This document shows positions 51,690 through 61,134 of a stretch of 64,000 nucleotides of DNA, piece after piece. Location: contig JBAZCF010000001.1 of assembly GCA_041671045.1 (NCBI GenBank), positions 310,001-374,000 on the forward strand, in the 5' to 3' direction. The notes beneath the pieces were generated by a model. That model was not told the DNA's origin. It was given only the letters and a program-made list of their open reading frames with translations, and ran no database searches. Positions within the stretch are counted from its first letter, which is position 1; each line of letters opens with the position of its first letter. Source of the DNA: Parachlamydiales bacterium (GTDB lineage Bacteria; Chlamydiota; Chlamydiia; Chlamydiales; JABDDJ01). The translations under genes were made by a program, and so were the position numbers.

Positions 51690-53421
51690 TGATGGTGAGG
51701 AAGTCTATAGGGCGATTGTTTGCCTGAGTAAAATAAAGAGTATTGCCTATGATTTTTACCTCACCTTTCCAGTTGTTATCCAAACGTACTTGTCCGACCT
51801 TATTGATTGCAATTCTTTTTTGAGGTGAAAGGATCTGCGTGTGCAGGTTATGTCGGAGTTGGATTGCTTCGGTAAAATTGATGAGCAAAAGATTCGTATA
51901 AATTACAGGGCTGGCCATTTGTTCTTGTGTGAGTATAGCGTGTATGCCGGCGCTTGTTTTACCCACATAGGTATATCTGAAGCATTCTGGATATGTTCCG
52001 TTTTTTTCAAACTGGACATAGGTAGGGTCCTTAGTATCAAAAGTATGGCAATAGAATCTGTTGGGACTTACAGAATCATCTAAATAAATTTTCGTGATAG
52101 CGTCACTTTTATCCATAGGCCAGGTGCATAGGTCTTGTATTATCCGAGGGTTTATATAAGGAGTTTTATTTACGAAACTCATTTGTTTTTGAGGCATTAA
52201 GGGGAGGGTATGTGCATTAGACCAAGGTGTAAGTTCCAATTCGTAGGCGTCGTTTTGGTGATAATGTCCTTCATCTTCGCTTATCTGTAGGGTATTATTT
52301 TTAATTGTAACTTCTCCATGCCAGCGATCGCCCAAACCTATTTCACCTAGTTTTATTGCCTGTCTACGTACCTTTCCTGGTTTGATGGAGTGGTTTTTCC
52401 AGTCAACTTCTGTAGAGTAATCCTTTTCAAAGACAAGAAGTAGAAGGTGTTCGAATAAACCGCTACCACCCGTACGTTCAAAAGTTAAGACGACATCCAC
52501 ACCATTATCTGTTTTACCCACATGTTCATAGACAAAGAAGTAGGGGAAGTTCCCTTCATAATAGTAGTCAATATGGTTTGTGTTTAAGTCTTTGACAAAA
52601 TATTGGCTGTTGTTTTGAGAGGTGTTAATTCCAATGATTTGATCATCTTTATCGCTCATCCAGGTGACAAGTTCCTCAGCAATTCTTGGATTGAGGCAAA
52701 ATTTATCTGACTTTTTTGCAGGTAAGCGTGGAGGTGTTTTCCTGCCGGGAAAGTCTAGAGTAGGCATTAAGACTCTCAGGGCAGAAGAATAATGGGTGCA
52801 AAAATGTGCCACATCGTAGGGAGTCTCTCCATTTAAATTTTTAGAAGATTTGTCAGCGCCATATCTAAGGAGCAATTGGATTAGAGGAATATCGCCGCAT
52901 TTGGCTGCATAATGAAGCGGAGTATTACCTTCCCCATCTTTGGAATTAACGTCGGCCCCTTTTTCTAATAGATAAATAGCTTTCTTTTTGGGTTCCCAAT
53001 AATAACTTCTTAGGGCGCAATGAAGCGGTGTTCTGTTATTAAAATCTCTTGCATGGATATCTGCACCGGCATCGATTAATAGGCGGGCGATTTCATAGTT
53101 GCAAAATTCAATGTATGCTAGGAGTAGTTCTTTGCCATCCTTCTGATTTTGAAGGGAAGCGTTGCGTTCTAATAAAAGCTTGATACATTCGATATATTCC
53201 ATTTCGATAGCATATTCAAGGGGAGAAACTTCATTGCTATCGGGAAGATCTATTTGTGTGCCTTGATCCAGGAGTTGGTTTAATAAATGCGGATTATTTT
53301 CAGCGATTGCTTTGTGTAATGGGGTTGTTTTTTGAGTTTCAAGAAAGTTGTAGGGGCTTGCCTGGAAAGTCGAAATGTTCAGGAATAATAAAAAAAATAT
53401 AGCCAAGTAACATTTGAACAT
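51679..53421 (-). CDS. Secreted ankyrin-repeat protein with duplicated C-terminal domain
   Basis: The likely start is MFKCYLAIFFLLFLNISTFQ (53421), a signal peptide ending near QAS. Residues about 30-220 hold five to six ankyrin repeats (TPLHKAIAENNPHLLNQLLD, RTPLHCALRSYYW, NTPLHYAAKCGDIPLIQLLL). After a proline-rich linker, two copies of a roughly 140-residue module follow. Each starts NPRI...L.TW..DK.D.I and contains an F.Y.YVGKT..G...L strand set and G.V.L...W.GEV.I..NTL. The duplication is tandem. Ankyrin proteins of intracellular bacteria often bind host proteins; the module is new to me. Confidence 0.75.
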   Translation of the reverse strand: MFKCYLAIFFLLFLNISTFQASPYNFLETQKTTPLHKAIAENNPHLLNQLLDQGTQIDLPDSNEVSPLEYAIEMEYIECIKLLLERNASLQNQKDGKELLLAYIEFCNYEIARLLIDAGADIHARDFNNRTPLHCALRSYYWEPKKKAIYLLEKGADVNSKDGEGNTPLHYAAKCGDIPLIQLLLRYGADKSSKNLNGETPYDVAHFCTHYSSALRVLMPTLDFPGRKTPPRLPAKKSDKFCLNPRIAEELVTWMSDKDDQIIGINTSQNNSQYFVKDLNTNHIDYYYEGNFPYFFVYEHVGKTDNGVDVVLTFERTGGSGLFEHLLLLVFEKDYSTEVDWKNHSIKPGKVRRQAIKLGEIGLGDRWHGEVTIKNNTLQISEDEGHYHQNDAYELELTPWSNAHTLPLMPQKQMSFVNKTPYINPRIIQDLCTWPMDKSDAITKIYLDDSVSPNRFYCHTFDTKDPTYVQFEKNGTYPECFRYTYVGKTSAGIHAILTQEQMASPVIYTNLLLINFTEAIQLRHNLHTQILSPQKRIAINKVGQVRLDNNWKGEVKIIGNTLYFTQANNRPIDFLTINVP

Positions 53422-53492
53422 AATCACGAGGGGAAAATTTCAACTAAGGTAATGAAGTCGGTCTTTATTGCCAAGAGGACTATTTATGAGCA

Positions 53493-53592
53493 TGGCGATA
53501 ATTCTATTTTGCGAAGCGAAGCGTTTCCTAGTATAGGAGTGCTGTGACTTGTCCTTACAGTCGGACAAGTCACAGCACTCCTATACTAGGAC
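53493..53592. repeat. Palindromic element R2
   Basis: A 29-bp perfect inverted repeat (53526-53554 and 53563-53591) with an 8-base loop; arm ends are TCCTAGTATAGGAG. The left flank GGCGATAATT...CGAAGCGAAG is shared with R3. It is intergenic, 65 bases before the stop of the 53659 gene and after the ankyrin gene's upstream region. Non-autonomous MITE-like structure. Confidence 0.85.
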
Positions 53593-53658
53593 AATCTTTT
53601 CTACCTAAGGGCTTCTTGATGTATTTTAAACTCCGCTCCGATATGGTAAAAGTTGGGT

Positions 53659-55800
53659 CTAATACTTTTTAAGAATAAGTAATTGAATAAAGGTATTCAG
53701 GTTCATATTTCTCTTTTGTAGGCATTCTTCTAATAGTGGCAATTGCAATAGTGTAGAATGGTTTTTCTCCATCCTTTTGATGACTAAAGCGGATAGTTTA
53801 TCCACTGTAGTAGATCCGGCATTCTTCAATATACTATCAACAGATTTCTTAAAGATGCAGGTAAATTGTTCAAGAATAACTTGAGCAATGAACTCAGAAA
53901 ACTTAAGTTTTTTACATCGGATATAGTCATTGAAGAGTTTGCAATCGAAGTACGTTAGCATCCCTTCTAGTTTTCCTAGCTCTTGTATAGCCAAGGGGTG
54001 TATTAATTCGGATGTTTTTTTCGAGTTAGCTTCTACTGTTGAATTAATACTACTGCGAATAGATTTTAATATTTCACCTTCACACAATTGATTAATATAT
54101 TTCCAACGTGCTGTGTAAGTGGTGCGTATATATGCATTGAAATCCGGATCATCTAGATAGGACTTATGCGTATTGTTTATAAGATGGGAGACCTTACGTC
54201 TAAATTCCCTTAAAGTTAGATTTTGGCTTACTTCGAAGAGTGTGTGGACTTCGTTTTGAATGTTTTCTAACTTCTTTTCCAGGGGGATATAGATGAAGGT
54301 TTGATGTGAAGGTGTTTGCGCTGCGGAAGTGGTAGGATCCCTAGGCTTTGGATGTACCGGAGGTGAAGTCTTAACAGGAGCTTGTCGTTGAACATCTAAA
54401 CCCACTTTTTTAGCTTTATTACAGATGCAAGTCAGAGAGATGGCCATGATTGATATAAGAATTCCGACGCCCACCTTGTATTCTGTGGAGAGGATCATCG
54501 TCTCTGATGTGGGAGATGGGGTCTCTTCCTTTTTCTTAGAGTCCTTTGCAGCTTTCTGTTCCTCTGTAATTTGTTTGAAAAGGAGATCTAACTTTTCAAA
54601 AGAATGATAGAAGTTACGTATTTTTTCATTATATGCATGGATATCCCTTTGCAAGACCTCTTTGACGTTGTCTTTATTATTATCGCAGGCCTTGTAGGTA
54701 TGTATAAAAATATTAATTGACAGTTTTTTGATGATTGATCTAAGCGTTTTTACATCCTTAACTAAATCTTTGGCGCCATGAGCTTCAAAAAGTAGAATAT
54801 AATCTAATAAGCTTTCCTGGTAGACATCCAAAAGGGTCATGATAGTATTGGCATAAATTTCAGGTTGTAGAAAAGGGCCTGTATGATGTTGAAAGTAATC
54901 TAGGACGTAAGTGAATTTGTCTTTAAATTGTGATAAGTGAGTAAATGGGCTTTCTTTGGTTTGAGACGTCATAGCAGCTGATTTTGCATGGCTATCAAGA
55001 GTGTTAAAAATGATTTGAGTGAAGGTGGTGTAGTCTTGGGTGAGTCGGAGAGACGTTAATAGTTTTTCAGCGCCCTGGCTTTCTTTATTCCAATGCGGTT
55101 TATGCTCAAAAAAGACTCCTACATTCTCATAATAATTTTCGAGTGTTTCAATAACTGCCGGATAGGCTTCGCTTCTGGGAAGTTCACAAACGTTTGTGGT
55201 TAGCCTTTTCAATACAGTTTTTCTATGGAAATTGAGGTCTCTTGGGTCTATATCCAGTTGTTGACCATTTATGATGGATTCGATAATTGCTCCGATTTCA
55301 GGTAATTCTAGACCCTTATTTCTAAGTATTGTAATTTGCGGATCTCTGTCGTAGTCAATGTCTGAATCAGTAAATTCATGATTATTATTTAGTCTATTAA
55401 ACAAGTCGTATAAAAAACTTACGAGGTGCGTGTGCGTATTCGTTTCTTCGATTCTCTGCTGTAATGGAAAAGGGATTTCACTCAGTAAAATATGAATGTC
55501 AGTACGAATTAAGGCAGAAGGAGTAGTTATTTGTTTGTTAAGAATAGTGTTTTCTATCACTTGATTTATAGGACTGAATACTGTTTTGGAAGCTTGTGCA
55601 ACAGCGTCAGCAGTAGGATTGTTTCCAGTGGTTAGTCTTGTGGTGGTTTGCTGAAAGTTTAAGGATGGGTTAGTTGCCCGGGCACTAGCAACTAAAGCCA
55701 TAAAAAGAAAAGCCTTTACCTGAGTGCCTGTGGGCATTACAGCTGATATATGAGTTATAGTGGTTTGCACTGCAGTACAAATGGATTTTATAAGTGTCAT
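53659..55800 (-). CDS. Large hypothetical protein with central membrane helix
   Basis: A 713-residue protein. The N-terminal VKAFLFMALVASARATNPS may be a signal peptide after a longer n-region. Long helical stretches lead to a membrane segment at about 458-477 (VGVGILISIMAISLTCICNK), followed by a proline-rich linker (SPPVHPKPRDPTTS) and a helical C-terminal domain. An export signal plus a central membrane helix would place the two halves on different sides of a membrane. No known domain. Chlamydial inclusion-membrane proteins have bilobed hydrophobic segments, which this lacks. Lineage-specific. Confidence 0.55.
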   Translation of the reverse strand: MTLIKSICTAVQTTITHISAVMPTGTQVKAFLFMALVASARATNPSLNFQQTTTRLTTGNNPTADAVAQASKTVFSPINQVIENTILNKQITTPSALIRTDIHILLSEIPFPLQQRIEETNTHTHLVSFLYDLFNRLNNNHEFTDSDIDYDRDPQITILRNKGLELPEIGAIIESIINGQQLDIDPRDLNFHRKTVLKRLTTNVCELPRSEAYPAVIETLENYYENVGVFFEHKPHWNKESQGAEKLLTSLRLTQDYTTFTQIIFNTLDSHAKSAAMTSQTKESPFTHLSQFKDKFTYVLDYFQHHTGPFLQPEIYANTIMTLLDVYQESLLDYILLFEAHGAKDLVKDVKTLRSIIKKLSINIFIHTYKACDNNKDNVKEVLQRDIHAYNEKIRNFYHSFEKLDLLFKQITEEQKAAKDSKKKEETPSPTSETMILSTEYKVGVGILISIMAISLTCICNKAKKVGLDVQRQAPVKTSPPVHPKPRDPTTSAAQTPSHQTFIYIPLEKKLENIQNEVHTLFEVSQNLTLREFRRKVSHLINNTHKSYLDDPDFNAYIRTTYTARWKYINQLCEGEILKSIRSSINSTVEANSKKTSELIHPLAIQELGKLEGMLTYFDCKLFNDYIRCKKLKFSEFIAQVILEQFTCIFKKSVDSILKNAGSTTVDKLSALVIKRMEKNHSTLLQLPLLEECLQKRNMNLNTFIQLLILKKY

Positions 55801-55972
55801 TTTAATTCAAAATCTTGGTTATGTTTTTTTTATGCATTAAAATATACGGCATGTAGGGAGATTATTTCCATTGTATATCTATTAGATTATTGATTGAATT
55901 ATTTATTAACTCTATAAAGAATATAAGATTATTTTTCGATGTTTAGAGGTAATTTTAAATGCGGATGGTAAG

Positions 55973-56374
55973 ATGAATATTCCTTCGGCTAAGCCAGGCA
56001 TCACAAATCCTTTAGATATAAATACTGAACTTGCTGTCACACGTACGCGACTTGCTGCCGACAGGACCCTCCTATCTTGGATAAGAACTGCGATTGCTAT
56101 GATAACGTTCGGTTTTGGGATTATTAAATTTTTCGAGTTTTTTAAAGCCCTTCCAAATACCTATTCTCATCCCCATTTGGAACATATTTCTTCTCTGGGT
56201 TCTTTTTTAATATTGATGGGAATTTTGATTTTGATTCCCGGATATGTAGAGCAAAGAAAAGCATTGAAGATGCTGAATCGGCTAGATGGACTTCACCCGT
56301 GGAGCTACGCATCCATTGTAGCGATACTTGTCGCGCTGATAGGTCTCTATGCATTGTACAATGTGACAATGTGA
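55973..56374 (+). CDS. DUF202 (YidH-type) membrane protein
   Basis: A 133-residue protein with the DUF202 opening TELAVTRTRLAADRTLLSWI then RTAIAMITFGFGIIKFFEF, and two more hydrophobic helices (FLILMGILILIPGYV; IVAILVALIGLYALYNVTM). YidH-type proteins are three-helix inner-membrane proteins of unknown role. The gene is intact and converges with pepT. Confidence 0.85.
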   Translation: MNIPSAKPGITNPLDINTELAVTRTRLAADRTLLSWIRTAIAMITFGFGIIKFFEFFKALPNTYSHPHLEHISSLGSFLILMGILILIPGYVEQRKALKMLNRLDGLHPWSYASIVAILVALIGLYALYNVTM

Positions 56375-56392
56375 TTGTTACGTGATCAGGCG

Positions 56393-57631
56393 TTAGGTTT
56401 TCTCTTTTCCCCAGATTTCTGCTAAGTGTACCAAAACCTCTACTGCTTTTTCCATTTCCCATAAGCTTGCCCATTCCAGGGGAGAATGCGGGTTATGCTG
56501 GCCGCTGGAAAGGTTAGGACAGGGAAGGCCTTTTTCTGTCATCACAGCTCCATCGGTTCCGCCACGGATGATATCAGCAATAGGTTTAAGTCCTGCGGCC
56601 TGCATAGCTTGCAATGCATATTTTACAGCCCGGGGCTCTTTTTTAAGACCTTCGCCCATATTGCGATATTGTTTCGTAATGGAAACATTGATTGAGGCTT
56701 TGGGATGTTCTGCATTCAATTCTTTGGCGATCGCATCTAATAGATGCGCTTGTTCGTCCAATTTGGCGGTGTCGAAGTCACGCAAGATAAGTCTGGCACG
56801 TGCCTCTGCGACTCCGCCTTCGATTGCATAGGGGTGGATAAAGCCGTCGCGTCCTTCGGTATGTTCGGGGGAAAGGGTTTGGGAGGGAAGCTTTGCAATG
56901 AATTGGGAAAGGATCCTTACGGCATTAACCATTCCTTTCGCTTTAGCTTCTGAGGGGTGGGAGTTGATTCCTTTAACAGTGACTACGGCGAGGTTAGCGG
57001 AGAAGGTTTCTACGTCGATTTTACCTGCTCCGGAGGCATCTAAAGTATATCCGCAGACGCCGCCTAATTTTTCCATATCTAACCCTACAGTGCCGCGGCC
57101 GATTTCTTCGTCGACAGTAAAGCAAACGCGTATGGGGCCGTGAGGGATCTCAGGGTGGGCCTGCAGATGTTCGGCTGCAGTCATAATAATGGCAATGCCG
57201 GCCTTGTCGTCTGCTCCGAGCAAGGTGGTGCCGTCTGTGGTGATGATGGTTGTATTGATTAAGTGTGCAAGGTCAGGGTTGTCATTGACAAATAGTGTTT
57301 TAGAGGGGCTGCAGGGAAGAGTAATGTCTTTTCCATCATAATTTTCGTGAAGGATAGGATTGACATTAGTTCCTGAATATTCGGGTGAAGTATCTACATG
57401 AGAATTCCAGACGATGACTGGGGCTGAATGTTTTCCTGTGGCAGGTATAGTGGCTATGACAATGCCATTTTCACTGATGGAGACATCTGCGAGTTTTAGG
57501 GCGCGGCATTCTTCTTCTAGCATCTTGCTAAGGTTAAGTTGTTTGGCTGTGCTCGGGGAGGATGTGCTATGTTCATTGGCTTGGGTATCTATTTTGACAT
57601 AGCGTAGGAAGCGTTTTAAAAGATTGTTCAT
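56393..57631 (-). CDS. pepT: Peptidase T (aminotripeptidase)
   Basis: The start is placed at MNNLLKRFLRYVKIDTQANE (57631), which matches the family; the frame extends 30 codons further but overlaps corA. The M20 metallopeptidase residues are visible: NSHVDTSPEY (metal His/Asp), LLGADDKAGIA, FTVDEEIGRG (catalytic Glu) and the late GGTDGAVMT...SGQHNPHSPLEW with the last metal His. It cleaves the N-terminal residue from tripeptides in the cytosol. The start overlaps the corA stop by a few bases only if an upstream start is used; otherwise the genes are five bases apart. Confidence 0.93.
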   Translation of the reverse strand: MNNLLKRFLRYVKIDTQANEHSTSSPSTAKQLNLSKMLEEECRALKLADVSISENGIVIATIPATGKHSAPVIVWNSHVDTSPEYSGTNVNPILHENYDGKDITLPCSPSKTLFVNDNPDLAHLINTTIITTDGTTLLGADDKAGIAIIMTAAEHLQAHPEIPHGPIRVCFTVDEEIGRGTVGLDMEKLGGVCGYTLDASGAGKIDVETFSANLAVVTVKGINSHPSEAKAKGMVNAVRILSQFIAKLPSQTLSPEHTEGRDGFIHPYAIEGGVAEARARLILRDFDTAKLDEQAHLLDAIAKELNAEHPKASINVSITKQYRNMGEGLKKEPRAVKYALQAMQAAGLKPIADIIRGGTDGAVMTEKGLPCPNLSSGQHNPHSPLEWASLWEMEKAVEVLVHLAEIWGKEKT

Positions 57632-57636
57632 GGGGA

Positions 57637-58707
57637 TTATATCCATTTTTTGCTTTTGAAATAGCTTACCATAATGATGCCGACAATGACCATGCTTATG
57701 ATAAGAATATGGAAGCCCCATTCGTAATCTATTCCGGGGACTTTTAAGAAGTTCATGCCATAGATGCTGGCTAGGAAAGTGAGGGGAACGAATATAGTTG
57801 AGACCACGGTCAACACTTTCATTGTTTCGTTAAGGCGTTTAGAGGAGAGGGACATGTGCATGTCGACAAGGCTTAAAGTTTGCTCTCTAAAGTTATCGAT
57901 GGTATCGACAGCTTGGATGATGTGATCATAGACGTCATGCAGATAAGTTTTAGTCGTATTTTTAAAGAGTGTATTGTCGTTACGGATGAGCTGGTTGATA
58001 AGCTCTCTTACTGGCCAGATGGCTTTTTGAAGATAAGAGATTTCTTTTTTTAGTTTCTGTATGGCTTCAATGCCCTGTTGTTCGTCTGTGTTATTTCCGA
58101 GCGAGTCCTCTAGGGCATTCAGTTGGTCATCGATTTGCACTAGGAGGATGAAATAGTAATCTACAATAGCGTCAATAAGGGCATAGCATAGGTAATCGGT
58201 ACCATTTCTGCGTAGGCGGCTTGTGGGAGAGCGGATACGTTGCTTGATAGGTTCAAAAAGAGGGTGTTCTTTTTCACTGATGGTGACGACATAGTTCTTT
58301 GTGAAAATGATATTTATCTGCTCGTCTTGCAGCTGCTTGACGTTCTCGTCATAGCGCAGCAGCCTTAACACTAGAAATAGGTGATGTTGGTATTCGTCTA
58401 GTTTGGAGCGTTGGCTGGGGTTAAGGACATCTTCAAGGATAAGGGGGTGGAGGTCTAAAGTGGCGCCTAATTTTTCGATGAGGTGGGGGTCGCTAAGTCC
58501 GCGAATATGCAACCAAGTACAGGAGGATTGATTCAGGTACTTCATGGATTCTTCAAAAGTGATGTCTTCGAGGATCAACAGTTCGTCTTGGGTGTAATCG
58601 ATAAGATCGATACGCTGGTCTGCTGTATTTTGTTCTCCCAGATTAATGAGTGTCCCGGGAGGCATACCCTGTTTCTTTGCTCTGTTGACAAGTGAACGTT
58701 TTTGCAT
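57637..58707 (-). CDS. corA: CorA-family magnesium/cobalt channel
   Basis: Start chosen at MQKRSLVNRAKKQGMPPGTL (58707); the 40 residues upstream are basic and hydrophobic and unlike the family. The long N-terminal cytosolic domain is followed by two C-terminal membrane helices, with the selectivity motif YGMNF in SIYGMNFLKVPGIDYEWGF and a basic tail YFKSKKWI. CorA pentamers import Mg2+ down the membrane potential. It is intact and in one orientation with pepT. Confidence 0.92.
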   Translation of the reverse strand: MQKRSLVNRAKKQGMPPGTLINLGEQNTADQRIDLIDYTQDELLILEDITFEESMKYLNQSSCTWLHIRGLSDPHLIEKLGATLDLHPLILEDVLNPSQRSKLDEYQHHLFLVLRLLRYDENVKQLQDEQINIIFTKNYVVTISEKEHPLFEPIKQRIRSPTSRLRRNGTDYLCYALIDAIVDYYFILLVQIDDQLNALEDSLGNNTDEQQGIEAIQKLKKEISYLQKAIWPVRELINQLIRNDNTLFKNTTKTYLHDVYDHIIQAVDTIDNFREQTLSLVDMHMSLSSKRLNETMKVLTVVSTIFVPLTFLASIYGMNFLKVPGIDYEWGFHILIISMVIVGIIMVSYFKSKKWI

Positions 58708-58849
58708 ACTAGTGGCTATATAAAATTTTAGGAGTAAAATAAGCTTTAATAAATATCTTGCCAATTTATAAATTCTGTTGCGTTTCCATAGATTACTATA
58801 CAGTTTTATACTAGGATGAGGACGCAATCACGGCTTAGAGGCAAAGAGT

Positions 58850-59644
58850 ATGCATAAGTTACGCCGGTTATTCTTTGGATGCGAAGTTTTAGCTCCTTGG
58901 CCATTAGAATATTTTACAGGACGCTTCATCCTTCCGGCGTCGCGCCACCTTACTTTAGCATTTTTGGGGAATGTGGATTTTGAAGCTTTGGAAAAAGTTT
59001 TGGGTGGCATTCCTTCCCTCCCCTTTAAAGTTGGCCCTGTAGGCTTCTTTGATAAGTGTTTGATGCTGCCGCCCAAAGATCCACGGGTAGTTGCCTGGCA
59101 TGCGAGGTGGTTGGAAGAGCAAAAAATCGGTGAATATCAAAAATGTTTGGCGGATTGGCTGCGTAGTGAGGGGTATTCTATTGATCAAAGAGAATTCTTA
59201 CCCCATGTCAGCATTGCAAGGAGTCCGTTAGATCCGGTAGAATGGCAGAAAAAATTTATTCCATTACCTTTTATTGTCAGCCAAATACATCTCTATGAAA
59301 GTGTAGGGAATTTAGTTTACACACCAATCCGTACTTATCCTATTACAGCACCTTTTACAGAGATAGACCATACCGCTGATGTGGCTTTCTTAGTGAGGGC
59401 CGAAACATTAGAGCAACTTCATCTGCATGCTTACGTGGCGTTAGCTTTTATGTTTCCAGAGTTTTTACGTTATAACAATACCCTACAGTTAAAGACTGAA
59501 TTGGAAGATATCGTCATAGCCCTAAATCGTCTTGTAACTTTAGCCGATAGTGATGGCGGTTGTCCTTTGAAAGCGGTAAGTTTTCATGGGGATATCAAAT
59601 TAGAAAAGGGAATCTATACATGGGAGATGATCGTCGATGTCTGA
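58850..59644 (+). CDS. 2H RNA cyclic phosphodiesterase (ThpR-like) fused to shortened archease
   Basis: A 264-residue fusion. Residues 1-160 are a 2H phosphoesterase like ThpR: LRRLFFGCEV, the first histidine motif H33-L-T in SRHLTLAFLG and the second H119-V-S in LPHVSIARS, so both catalytic histidines are present. Residues about 170-264 are an archease domain: EIDHTADVAFLVRAETLEQL, then LNRLVTLADSD, KAVSFHGDI and a final MIVDV with the end aspartate. About 40 residues of the usual archease middle are missing. The last eight bases overlap rtcB, so it is translated with that ligase, whose guanylylation cycle archease normally supports. Confidence 0.85.
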   Translation: MHKLRRLFFGCEVLAPWPLEYFTGRFILPASRHLTLAFLGNVDFEALEKVLGGIPSLPFKVGPVGFFDKCLMLPPKDPRVVAWHARWLEEQKIGEYQKCLADWLRSEGYSIDQREFLPHVSIARSPLDPVEWQKKFIPLPFIVSQIHLYESVGNLVYTPIRTYPITAPFTEIDHTADVAFLVRAETLEQLHLHAYVALAFMFPEFLRYNNTLQLKTELEDIVIALNRLVTLADSDGGCPLKAVSFHGDIKLEKGIYTWEMIVDV

Positions 59645-61064
59645 TCTACGCAAACTAGCGCCTGCAACTTACGAATTGGAGAAAGAGGGGAATATGCGCG
59701 TGCCCGGCTTAGTCATCGCTTCTCAAGTAATGCTTGAGGAAGGTGGACTGGATGAGGCAATGGGACAGCTACGTAATGTTGCCCATCTTCCGGGGATTGT
59801 GGGACATAGTATTGCCATGCCGGATATGCATTGGGGGTATGGATTTCCCATCGGTGGGGTTGCAGCTTTTGATGCCGAGAAGGGTATTATCAGCCCTGGG
59901 GGTGTAGGCTATGATATTAACTGTGGGGTGCGTTTAGCTATTGTTCCGGAGCTATTTAAAAATATCAGTCCTTCTCAGCGTGAACAAATTTTAGGGACAA
60001 TATTTAAAAACGTTCCCTCCGGTGTTGGAAACGTACATAAAGATGCGCATGTCCTTACAGATAAGGATTATGCACAAATTGCACAAAGGGGAGCAGGATG
60101 GTCCATAGAACATGGATTTGGTTTTAAAGAAGACCTTGAGCACACGGAAAGCCACGGCTTGATTCCGGGGGCAAACATGGAATCTGTTTCAGAGGAAGCA
60201 CGGGTGCGAGGCAGAGGGCAGTTGGGGACGATAGGGTCAGGTAATCATTTTGTGGAGATCGGTGAAATTGAAAAGATCTTGCTTCCTGAAGTTGCTTCAG
60301 CTTGGGGAGTAGAACAAGGCCAGACGTATATTTTAATCCATTCCGGATCTAGGGGCTTTGGACATCAGGTATGCCAGGATACCCTGAATGCATTTATCAA
60401 AAAAGGCTTCGACAGTAGATTGCCGGACAAGCAACTGGTTTGTGCACCTATATCAAGCCATGAAGGTAAAACTTATTTGGAGGCAATGGCTGCAGCAGCT
60501 AATTTTGCCTTTAATAATCGGCAGCAGATACTTCACTGGGTAAGGGAGTCGTTTAAAAGCGTGTTGGGAATAAGGCCAGAGCATATTCCGCTGTTATACG
60601 ACGTATGCCATAATATTGCCAAATTCGAAACGCACACAGTGAATGGCAAGCCCCGTAAGTTATGCGTACACCGTAAAGGGGCCACACGTGCATTTGGAAA
60701 GGGAGCTAGAGAGTTAACACCGCTCTATCAAAGTACCGGTCAACCGGTATTAGTTCCGGGTGATATGGGTAGAGCTAGTTATTTGATGGTGGGGTTAGGC
60801 AATCCTTTAACGTGGTGTAGTTCTTGCCACGGTGCGGGGAGAGCAAGAAGCCGCCATCAGTCGACAAAGGCTTGGCAGCATAAAGACCCTATTAAACACA
60901 TGCAGAGTATGGGTGTTATGGTCAAAGCGAACTCTACACGAACGATTGTGGAGGAAATGCCGGATGCCTACAAGGATGTGGATGTTGTGGTTGCAGCGGT
61001 TCAAGAGGCTGGATTAGCCCAAATGGTTGCGCGTTTGAAACCGAGCTTGGTTGTAAAAGGTTAG
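59637..61064 (+). CDS. rtcB: RtcB RNA ligase
   Basis: A 475-residue RtcB. Visible marks are HWGYGFPIGGVAAFDAEKG, the metal-binding cysteine in GYDINCGVRL, GSGNHFVEIGEI, HSGSRGFGHQV and the C-terminal CSSCHGAGRARSR with the guanylylated histidine. RtcB joins 2',3'-cyclic phosphate or 3'-phosphate RNA ends to 5'-OH ends with GTP and Mn2+. Of full length. It is co-translated with the fused phosphodiesterase-archease gene, forming a compact RNA-end processing operon. Confidence 0.96.
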   Translation: MSDLRKLAPATYELEKEGNMRVPGLVIASQVMLEEGGLDEAMGQLRNVAHLPGIVGHSIAMPDMHWGYGFPIGGVAAFDAEKGIISPGGVGYDINCGVRLAIVPELFKNISPSQREQILGTIFKNVPSGVGNVHKDAHVLTDKDYAQIAQRGAGWSIEHGFGFKEDLEHTESHGLIPGANMESVSEEARVRGRGQLGTIGSGNHFVEIGEIEKILLPEVASAWGVEQGQTYILIHSGSRGFGHQVCQDTLNAFIKKGFDSRLPDKQLVCAPISSHEGKTYLEAMAAAANFAFNNRQQILHWVRESFKSVLGIRPEHIPLLYDVCHNIAKFETHTVNGKPRKLCVHRKGATRAFGKGARELTPLYQSTGQPVLVPGDMGRASYLMVGLGNPLTWCSSCHGAGRARSRHQSTKAWQHKDPIKHMQSMGVMVKANSTRTIVEEMPDAYKDVDVVVAAVQEAGLAQMVARLKPSLVVKG

Positions 61065-61134
61065 TATTATGTTACTTTGACATAATAAACCAAATGTTAT
61101 AAGTTTAATTGTTCAACAGATTAAAAGATTATTT

